A stretch of 64,000 bases of DNA from Shinisaurus crocodilurus (lineage: Eukaryota; Chordata; Lepidosauria; Squamata; Shinisauridae), in assembly GCA_021292165.1 (NCBI GenBank), contig CM037877.1, positions 82,305,691-82,369,690 of the forward strand, in the 5' to 3' direction. The notes beneath the pieces are model-generated. The model did not search any database. It was not told the origin of the DNA and saw nothing but the letters and a program-made list of their open reading frames with translations. Both the position numbers and the translations under genes were made by a program. Shown in pieces: positions 56,162-64,000 of the stretch (the stretch's first letter is position 1; every line of letters starts with the position of its first letter).

Positions 56162-56370
56162 CTCTAGGGAGCATGGACTCTGGGAGGAGATTAAATTAGA
56201 AGTTAACTTTGTTTTGCCATAGAATTTGGAATTGAATGTAATCCTTTGAGATAATTGTTAAATGGGATGCTTTTCTTTTTGGTTCTTAAAGGATATGACT
56301 TATGGAAAGCTTGCATTCTTAAGGTTTGCGACTGTAGTAGCTGAGGACCCGTTCATGTTCATATATTCAT

Positions 56371-56540
56371 AGTAGATCTGATAGAGTTGGAAGGGGCCTA
56401 CAAGGCCATCGAGTCCAACCCCCTGCCCTGCTCAATGCAGGAAACTAGAGGAGGGGGTCTCCCATCCAAGTAATAACCAGGCCTGGCCCTGCTTAGCTTT
56501 CCACGCTCAGACAAGCTGAGCCAGCGTGAGCCACAGGCCT
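56371..56540 (-). repeat. 5S rRNA-derived SINE
   Basis: Reverse strand: 'gctggctcagcttgtctgag', 'cgtggaaagctaagcagggc', 'caggcctggttattacttgg', 'atgggagacc', then 'tgagcagggcagggggttgg' and 'ccttccaactctatcaga'. Closer to 5S rRNA than the copy at 20290 (AGCTAAGCAGG intact). Confidence 0.88.
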
Positions 56541-56705
56541 GTATTAAGAATTGGAAAGTGATGAGGGGGGAAAGCAACAAAGTTGAAGGGCAAAAACGGT
56601 AAAAGAAGAAGAAAGCCAGAGTGAAGAAAAACACAGGAACAGTCAAGGAGAATGAGAAAAGAAAAGGTCTAAACAGAAAGTGCTACAAGTATTTTTTATT
56701 ATGCT

Positions 56706-56775
56706 ATGATTGAAATCCTATGCTCGCATTCTTGGGAGTAAACACTACTGAATACAGTGAGACTTCCATTGTATA
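56706..56775. mobile_element. Foldback MITE, family D, diverged
   Basis: 'tgaaatcctatgctcgcatt', 'cttgggagtaaacactactg', 'aatacagtgagactt'. Right end lost. Confidence 0.6.
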
Positions 56776-56927
56776 AAGATGCATAGAAGTGGGCTGCACA
56801 TAATATATTCAACAGGCAGGTTCACAGCCATTTGTTTTAAATGACAGATGCTGGAGCTCAGAGTTGCCCAGAAAAAAGCACAACCACCACGTTTATGCCC
56901 AGTGTGAAACCTGGTTGTGGATACATT

Positions 56928-57141
56928 TATTTTACTTATTACATTAATATACTGCCTTTCCTCCAAGGAGCCCAAGGTGGTGTACATGACCTTCCTCTTC
57001 TCCATTTTATCCTCACAACAACCCTTTGAAGTAGGTTACGCTGAGAGTCACCCAGTGAGCCTCATGGCCAACTGAGGGCTAGAACCCAGGATTCCCGAGT
57101 CCCAGTCCAACATTCTAATCACTGCACCACACTGTCTCTCT
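56928..57141 (-). repeat. Sauria-type SINE, full length with internal deletion
   Basis: Tail 'ttattttacttattacatta', 'actgcctttcctccaaggag', 'cacaacaaccctttgaagta', head end 'actgcaccacactgtctctc'. Lacks the GACTGGCCCAAAG-type segment. Confidence 0.85.
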
Positions 57142-57889
57142 TAGTTGCTGTGTAAACACATGCTCAAGGGCATTCTCTTATTATTTCAAATAATAAGAGT
57201 TGGGAATAAATGTTCTAGTGCTATGTCCTGATGTGAGATGGACATTAGGGACAGGATCTAAATGCATTGGCATTTAGTTAACACTGCTACATTATAGAAG
57301 AGCAGAACCAACTGAAAACATGTTGTTTCCCCAGGTATGACAGTAACCCCACTCTGATCATGGTGCAAAGAACGCAAGGCAGGTGAAGCTACCCCCCCCC
57401 CCATGTGACTCTCCAACTCCCTGGCAGTAAAAATACAATAATACAACCAACAATTCACTGCCCTTTCATGACACCCAAAATCAGCTGCTAAAGGCCACCA
57501 CCTTACTCTGCCCGATAGTAGAGGCAGTCCTGTAACAATTTTCTGAATAAAAGTATGGGTTCATGGAAGGGCAGTTTCTCAGCTGCTTCACTGAGGATCC
57601 TTCCTGGGCTGTGAAGGTAGTGTTAGATGTCTAATGTGATGGGGGAGGAGCTCATGCTGCAGCTGCAACTGCTCTGCACACTAGAATTGTCCAAGTTCCC
57701 AGAACAGGTGACACTAGGGCAGGAAGGAGTTCCTGTCACATGGTCTTGGGCTTCTGAAGTTGCCTTTAAAAATGGATAAACTCTGTGTGGCTCACATCGA
57801 AGATAGCTTGGTTTTTCCAAGCTTTTTCGGACAAGTCCATACTCTCCAATAGTTCACAGATGAAAATAGGGACACACATGTGATTTTGT
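57142..57889. other. Unassigned noncoding DNA
   Basis: No gene. Short C run at 57391-57401. Confidence 0.5.
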
Positions 57890-57995
57890 AAGAGGTATGG
57901 TTAAGCAACATGAAGGTGTGATCAAGAGGGTGTGGCCAGGCAACATGAGGGCGTGGCCAAGGGTATGGCCAGGCAACCAAAGGGCATGGCCAAGT
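57890..57995. repeat. Degenerate minisatellite (GGYRTGGCCAGGCAAC)
   Basis: Four to five diverged units such as 'gggtgtggccaggcaacatg', 'ggtatggccaggcaaccaaa', 'gggcatggccaag'. Confidence 0.7.
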
Positions 57996-58486
57996 ACAAA
58001 AGTTATTAAAGGAAACACACCAAATCTTATATATTATAATTATTATATATTATTTTATAATATTTTATAAGTGGCTTTTGTGATTTTTTTAACCTTACTC
58101 AAACCCTTAATTGTTGATATCTGGTGTTTTTCATGGGGGGGGGGTCAGTGCTTGCAGGGCAATCTCTTTCTTTTTGTTTTAAAATTGTCAGGATTGGCAC
58201 AAATTCAACAGGTGAAGCTTACCCACCCACCCTGCACCCCCAAACATGGAGCTTCAGAGAGAAGGGGAAGTTTCTTGCATTTCCTTCTGACACTGTATCT
58301 CACCTGTTAGAGGCACAGAGTCAGCTCTGTTAGGAAATGAAATATTTGTGAATATAAAGATAGGAATCATGTGATAAATTCCCTCATTCACCTCTCCGTC
58401 AGTCCAGGCCAGTGGGTATAGCCTCCACCTCCTTTTCTTTTCACCCAGCTAATCCCTTTCCCTGTTGGAGCCTAAGCAGAGAGCTA

Positions 58487-58569
58487 CTCTTAAAGGGGCC
58501 ATGGGTAAAATTGCAGCTAAGCTAAAACTGCAAGCTTAGCTGCAATTTTGCCCATGGCTCATTTAAGAG
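58487..58569. repeat. Hairpin with 37-bp arms
   Basis: 58487-58523 ('ctcttaaaggggccatgggt', 'aaaattgcagctaagct') pairs with 58533-58569 across a 9-base loop, with only a few mismatches. Possibly a MITE; no TSD seen. Confidence 0.85.
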
Positions 58570-58776
58570 GAGCTTAAAGTAGCTTGCAGTTCTGGGAGGC
58601 AGGGGAATTCGTGACTCTGCATGACAAAGTGAGAAGCTGTGATGGCTTAAGGGTTTTTGTGACAGTCCTGTCATTTTTGGGGCAATTGGAGACAATGCAA
58701 GTTTTTCTTAGAAAGCCAAGGAAGTTTAGAAAGACCAAGCTCGGGCAAAGGTCTTGTAGGCCTGGACATGCCTAAG

Positions 58777-58940
58777 CAGGGCCGGTGCAAGACAGTTTGG
58801 TGCAGTTTGGTGCCCTAGGCAAGATCAGATATTTAGCGCCCCCCCTTCCCACTTGAGCCCTCCCTCCCTATTTCTGGCGCCCCCTTTAGCCCTGCACCCT
58901 CGGCAGCTGCCTAGTTGGCCTAATGGTAGCACCGGCCCTG
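58777..58940. mobile_element. hAT-like MITE, family H, perfect 8-bp TSD
   Basis: CAGGGCCGGTGC ... GCACCGGCCCTG, with TGCCTAAG repeated exactly at 58769-58776 and 58941-58948. Close to 44644-44802, with an extra tandem copy of GGTGCAGTTT. Confidence 0.93.
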
Positions 58941-58948
58941 TGCCTAAG

Positions 58949-61405
58949 TATGCTCAGGAGTGTCAGGATTACCACTGGGATTCTTGGGAATTGTAGTTTC
59001 AAATGCCTCCCAGCCTAATTCATTGAACCAGCTGGCTTTGGGAACTGCTACAATTTCCCATGCATCCCAATAGTAAGGGATTCTCATGCTGGCTTCCTCC
59101 CTTAACATGACTGATTTGCTTGGGGAAGGGGGAAAGGGCTGCCAGGGATGCCTGGTGGTAAACCTATCATAAGTTGGCCCTGAACTTCATTAGATTATAG
59201 GCTTAGTTTGTAATGGACATGGGGGACGAACCATTGAATTCACCATTACACCATTCATCTTCAGATGTGTCACCAGTTGCCTTGTTTCTTTGTTTGCAGA
59301 ATTTAAATACTATATTTTTAAATTAGACACTTTATATATACCGGTAAATAAAATCCTCTCCCTCCCCCAAATCATCATGTTTATTCATCTTGTGCCCTCA
59401 GAGCAAATAGCAAAAGAATGGGAACAAAAACAGAGGCCTTACAGGTTTGCCTTGGTAATCAAATCAGCGGAAACAGAACTAAAGGTGTGTGGTTCAGTTG
59501 CATAACCATGTTGTGATGTACCTGCACTATCTGTATTATGAAAAGCAGTATTATTTCGGAGGATGTCTTTTTATTTCACTTCATTTGACTCTGCTACTGT
59601 ATTGATGTACATGGCTGACCTTTTCTTTGAACTTTGCTGGATAAATTGCATAATTCTATCAGTGCTTATAAATCTAGCTGCTTAGCAACAACAGCAACAA
59701 TAGTTTCTGAGGAATATGATACAAACTGTGGTACAAACTAGTGCTCTTGGTATGGGTTTCTGGAGGACTATTCATCAGATACTTTGTATTATTGAACAGA
59801 GGGAAATGGGAAAGTGATTCAGCTAGAATTTAGGTGATGACACAAAAGTAGCTATGGATATTATTGGAAACGTTTTGGTTCTGTTTCATTCTCCATATGA
59901 TGGCAGAAAATCTGAGTTCACCCAAGAAAGCCACTTTTGGAGAAAACAAAGCAAAACTAAAAACTAAAATCAGATGCAATGAAATAGAAAGAATATACCA
60001 AAAAATGTGTTATGGTAGTTGAAGAAGTGTGAGCTGCAGGATTCCTGCGAGATAGGAATTTCACGTTTGTATCAGTCCATTACAACACTGAAGATGAGTG
60101 CTTCTGCTTCCATACATGCATTTAAAACATGCAAACAGGGAAAATCTAATGGCAAAAACTCTTTGCTTATGGGCCTAATATATGGAACAACATTAAACAC
60201 AAATGAACTCAAAGCAAACACACACAGTTATGCACACAAATAAAAAAGCAAACACACACAGATATGCACACAAATAAAAAGGACAATTCACCTGGTTTTC
60301 TTACTAATGAAAAGCGTATTTCATAACAGTGCCCACAGCACATTAATGAATCACTCATGTGCTGTGACGGAGATCAGAATGACACAATGCACCACAGCTA
60401 CTTCCTTTCACAGCCATTTAATTGACTGATTCCCACTAAAAATTCTCCGAATGCACACAATAGCTTCATGTTGTGTTGTTAGAGTAGCGCTACTCAGGAT
60501 CTGAGGGGAGCTTATGTAATGGGTACAACAGGGGATGGGTAATCAGGACAAAAACTGAGCTAACCCTGCTGGATGCAATTAATGTGGGTTACACATGAAA
60601 AAGGCCTGTTGGGATCTATTTGTAGAGCCCATTGGTGGGGGAAATACAGGCTTGTTCACTTGAAAGTTTGTGTGTGTACGTGAGCATGTGTGTGTGCCTG
60701 TGTTGTGCAATAAAAGCATGGTGCTCATCTTGTTTCAAGGTATTTGTTTATTTAATGCACTGAACCTTTTTTTTTATTATTCACCCAGTAACAGACATTC
60801 TCTGGGTGAATTACAAACAATTGTATTTGTTTTTATAATTGGGGAAGAAATAAGGATGATGTGGTTTTAGTTACACAAATGTTGCAAAGCAGGATGTTGG
60901 AATTTTAAAAAATGTTAATGTGATTTGTCCATCTCTTCTCAGTTCACATTTGAAATAGTAAGCTTAAAATGTATTTCCAAAAGTGAGCAAAACAGTTGGA
61001 TCAGGGCAGTATGGCTGCAGAATTTTGCTCTGCTCAACTACGGAAGATATATAAGTGGATCTTAGCATGCAATGCTTAAGCTCAGCTATCTACTTGTAGA
61101 AAAGACCAAATCAGCATTTTCCAGCAGAATCTCTTTTAAGGATTTTAGAGAAGAAAACAGCAAGTATCAATATTCCCTGCGCAAACTTGTATCTTTGTTC
61201 TGCTCTGTCTTGCTCACTCTGTCTCTTTGAATTTCCTATAAAAGCTAAATTAGGTCTCAGGGGCACTGCCACACTAAACAAGGATCTCTTCTAGTCCATT
61301 GTGATGGAAGTAAATGTACTCTGGAGGGAGATGCACTTGAAGGAGAGGCTAAAGTGTCTCCCTTCATTTTACAGTCTTTAAACCATTTTGCTTTACCCCC
61401 TCTGC
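58949..61405. other. Unassigned noncoding DNA
   Basis: No exon recognised. Contains a 34-bp tandem duplication (60211-60278) and chance frames under 80 residues. Confidence 0.5.
60211..60278. repeat. 34-bp tandem duplication
   Basis: AAAGCAAACACACACAG then T/ATATGCACACAAATAAA, twice in a row with one substitution. Confidence 0.93.
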
Positions 61406-61617
61406 AGAGAGAGAGAGAGAGAGAGAGAGAGAAGAAAATGGTCTTCTACACAACTCTAACATACACAACACTGCAATACTGGATTGTAAGCATTTATTGA
61501 ACTAAGGATCCTTTCTCAAGCAAATAAATAAATAAAAATACTGCCAATAATCCAACATTCTCTTTCTGTTTACATTTTCAGCCTCTGAAGAATGAGGACA
61601 GGTAAGAATACTACATT

Positions 61618-61651
<34 letters not shown>

Positions 61652-61652
61652 T
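61406..61652. repeat. (GA)n and (CA)n(GA)n microsatellites
   Basis: GA at 61406-61433; CA passing into GA at 61618-61652. Confidence 0.93.
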
Positions 61653-61857
61653 CAGATAAATAGGCATGTACACAAATTTAAATTAGACTCAAATCTAAAA
61701 TGTTTGGAGCAAAGCAAATGTTTGTGGCACAGAAGCTAAAGTGGAAGATCAGATGCTGGTACTTTTGAACCATTGTTCTATGAACTGGTTTGGCATAATC
61801 AGAAGGGAATTCTGAGTTGCAAGTCACAACCGCTGTGATGTTTTGCTTGGTGTGAGT

Positions 61858-62060
61858 TTTATCTTATTTAAATTATATTTCTATACCCTCCAATAGCCAA
61901 AGCTCTCTGAGCAGTTCACAGAAATTAACACCCTAAAATACAGCATGATAAAAACATAATATAAAACCTTTAAACATTTAAAACAGAATCAAACCAAAGT
62001 GAAAGCCAACAGCAGTGTAAAGATCTAAGAACACAACACATTTCAAAACAAAAGGGCAGG
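61858..62060 (-). repeat. Retroposon 3' tail and adjoining A-rich sequence
   Basis: Reverse strand: 'tgtgaactgctcagagagct', 'ttggctattggagggtatag', 'aaatataatttaaataagat'. Matches the tail at 25250-25334. The adjoining 61925-62060 is A-rich and often travels with such tails. Confidence 0.6.
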
Positions 62061-63581
62061 ACAAATGAAAAGTTTTATTGTTAGTCATTTTTTTGTTTTC
62101 TAATTTATGCTGCTCTGATCCTCTTAGGGACGGACAGCAGGAGACCGAGGGCGGGAACCCAGGTGCCTAAATAAGCCCTTTTCCTGAGTCCCCGCCCTAG
62201 CTGAGCCATTGGCTCAGTATCAGTCACTAACCTGACCTGTTACCTGACTCTTCTCTCCTCTTCCACGCGAAAACCTTCTCTCTGGCCCCAGGTGAGGGGC
62301 CATTGGAAGTCTGATATAAATGATTTAAAATGCATAAATAAATACAGATGGGCATTTGATTTGTTTAAAAACATTTTTACAGTGGCTTATATGTGGCCAA
62401 TATGTACGTATGTATGTCACTGCTTGCAGACTTACAATCTAAGAAATGACACAAAAGGAAAGAGATGGGGAGGAAAGAAGAAAATAAGCAAGTCAGGCAC
62501 CAATCCTTAAACTGTAGTTCTTATAATGACCAGCTGAGATGGATCTGTAACATTTTAATACTTTGGCCCAAACCACTTAAACCAGTACCATGAGCTGAGC
62601 CTTCTTGATGGCTACAGGGTGCCACTCAAAGCATAATATATTTGTCAGGAGCTGGACGGCCACATTGTAAGCCACAAGATTCAGCCCGGTTCCTCCAGAA
62701 TTCAGCCTAAATGGAAATTCCAGACTAACATTCCATTTTGGGCACAATTTGTCAGCAACCCTAGCATGGCGAGAGTTTTCAGTCCTGAAACAGAGTTCAA
62801 ATAAACTTGATCTTCCCCCACCCCATCTCCGAATAATTCTTTATTAGGAATTTTGAGGAGTCCACATCTGTAGACAAAAAGGATTCTCCCCCCGCCCCCC
62901 AAGTTCTATGAGAAAGTTTGGAAAGGCAAATCAAAGGAGTGCTGCCTAACCTTGCACCTAATGTCACTATGCCTCTGCCAGGGCTGCTTCCACTGCTGCT
63001 TAAATGTACCTTAGATTAGAGAGAGGGAAACCAGCAGTACGAAAGACCAGTGATGGCAGAGACTTCAGCTTTAACTTCCTGGCCACAATAGATGATTATG
63101 ACTATGCTAGAAAAGACTTCACTATCACTGGGAAGCCTGGGAGCTGTCATTTTCAATTCCTTCTGTTTCAAGTTCCACTGCAAGGGTACATTTCCAGCCC
63201 ATTAAGAGCCAGGTCCAAACTTCCAGGGGGTGAGGCGGGTTGATCTGGTTTATAATGGGCTCAGGGAAAGAGGCAAACTCCCAAATCCATTATTCCAAGT
63301 CCCTAATTATAAGACTCAGCCCATCACTAAAATTTTATGCTGTTTTATATTTGACAGCTAACTGCATCTGTCCTCTGATATTTGACACTTGGAAACATTT
63401 GGTATTTATAGCCATGGTATTTAGTATTTGACTTTCAATATTTGGTAGCTGTTTGCATTATCTGGATGCATTCAGAGTGGAAATTGCCTGATATTCACAT
63501 TTAGCACATTCTCATTAGGGGGATATTTGCCTTTCTTTAATGTCAGGCATAGCATTACATGTTTGGAATGTTGAAGGAGGT
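62061..63581. other. Unassigned DNA with one GC-richer segment
   Basis: 62120-62290 is more GC-rich than its surroundings and contains 'ctggccccaggtgagg', a donor-like CAG|GTGAGG. It ends before 'tgatataaatgatttaaaat', an A-rich tail-like run, so it is more likely a retroposon than an exon. The rest is unassigned. Confidence 0.4.
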
Positions 63582-63717
63582 CAGGAATGGGCAACTTGCG
63601 GCCCTCCAGCTGTTTTGGCCTATAACTCCCAGCATGCCTCACCATTGTCTATGCTGGCCAGGGCTGATGGAATTTGTAGGCCAAAACAACTGGAGGGCCA
63701 CAAGTTGCCCACCCCTG
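63582..63717. mobile_element. Family B-like palindromic MITE
   Basis: CAGGAATGGGCAACTTGCGG and inverse of CAGGGGTGGGCAACTTGTGG; 'ccctccagctgttttggcct' is mirrored. Flanks aaggaggt and aagtagat agree at 6 of 8. Confidence 0.87.
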
Positions 63718-63799
63718 AAGTAGATACAGTCCTGTGCAAGTCCTAATAAAATGAACAGAGGCTGGGGTAGGATCAGCACTTTGTGGATTGCACCCCTAT

Positions 63800-64000
63800 A
63801 GGTGCCCACACTGGACTTACCCACAACCAACTTTATGATATAAAAGTGTGTGTACCATCCAACCTGATGAAGAGTTCTGGAGAGCCCAAAAGCTTGCTCG
63901 CCACATTGTGACATTTTGGGTTGGTCCTAATAAAGGTACTGTATTGCCCAACTGTGGATTTTGAAGTTGTTGTTTTTTCTTCGCATGGACCAACACAGCT
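63800..64000 (+). repeat. Penelope-like repeat end with hammerhead-like core
   Basis: CTGATGA at 63864-63870, a GTTC...GAGAGCCC stem region and AAAA at 63888-63891 in place of GAAA, then AGCTT. CCAAC (63859-63863) can pair with GTTGG (63920-63924) as helix I. Further on 'cctaataaaggtactg' and 'catggaccaacacagct' at the window edge are typical of this repeat. Penelope assignment is inferred, and the element continues beyond the window. Confidence 0.5.

Noticed and set aside
1..64000. CRISPR array, phage, operon or bacterial island
   Set aside because: No regularly spaced direct repeats, no dense coding and no bacterial gene layout; repeat content is squamate.
1..64000. Endogenous retrovirus
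   Set aside because: No paired LTRs, primer-binding site or gag/pol/env-like frames recognised; the reverse-transcriptase remnants are of non-LTR (L2/CR1) type.

Overview
The window looks like gene-poor nuclear DNA (intergenic or deep intronic) of a squamate reptile, probably a lizard. The main evidence is repeat content. Several copies match the Sauria-type SINE (tRNA-like head, conserved body, Bov-B-like tail ending in AATAAATAAA). CR1 and L2-type LINE fragments are also present, with a squamate-style 5S rRNA-derived SINE, many short hAT-like MITEs and abundant CA/GT microsatellites. The species cannot be named from this. I found no protein-coding exon, no functional tRNA or rRNA gene, no CRISPR array and no operon-like gene order. 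Nearly all open frames are short chance frames or lie inside repeats.

Layout. 1-0.9 kb: two nested Sauria SINEs and a CR1 end. 1.16-2.36 kb: a long-TIR element and a hAT-like MITE. 2.41-3.59 kb: a 1177-bp hAT-like element with a perfect 8-bp target-site duplication (TSD); its inside is an expanded CCG-rich minisatellite that gives a false CpG island and a false 403-residue proline-rich frame. 5.1-5.6 kb: foldback MITE and CR1 end. 7.3 and 10.5 kb: a hAT-like and a pogo/Tigger-like MITE. 12.0-12.4 kb: a foldback element with about 115-bp arms. 14.6 kb: a 78-bp perfect palindrome. 15.8-17.2 kb: a cluster of MITEs. 18.85-19.0 kb: a hairpin with 39-bp arms. 19.4-20.75 kb: a Sauria SINE beside a decayed LINE ORF2 that is split by a 5S-derived SINE. 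24.9-25.5 and 35.7-36.2 kb: two copies of one unnamed repeat. 31.2-33.7 kb: L2, hAT-like and Penelope-like fragments. 35.0-35.3 kb: a foldback MITE split by a 67-bp retroposon tail with a perfect TSD. 38.46-39.7 kb: a CpG-dense transposon fragment against an L2 LINE. 40-49 kb: many MITEs, a tRNA-derived SINE split by a MITE, and an L2 end. 51.2-52.4 kb: CR1 inside CR1, then a hAT-like MITE. 55.6-59 kb: Sauria SINEs, a second 5S-derived SINE and MITEs. 61.4-64 kb: microsatellites, a retroposon tail, a MITE and, at the right edge, a repeat with a hammerhead-ribozyme-like core.

The features do not form a pathway. What they show is a history of insertions, in which nesting and TSDs set relative ages: a SINE inside a LINE, a MITE inside a SINE, a retroposon tail inside a MITE, a SINE inside a SINE. 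No convincing new biological system is present. The best leads are the GC-rich hAT-like element with two subterminal hairpins, the hammerhead-like motif, the 78-bp palindrome and the TA-centred target preference of one MITE group. All family names rest on recognising motifs by eye; no database search was run.
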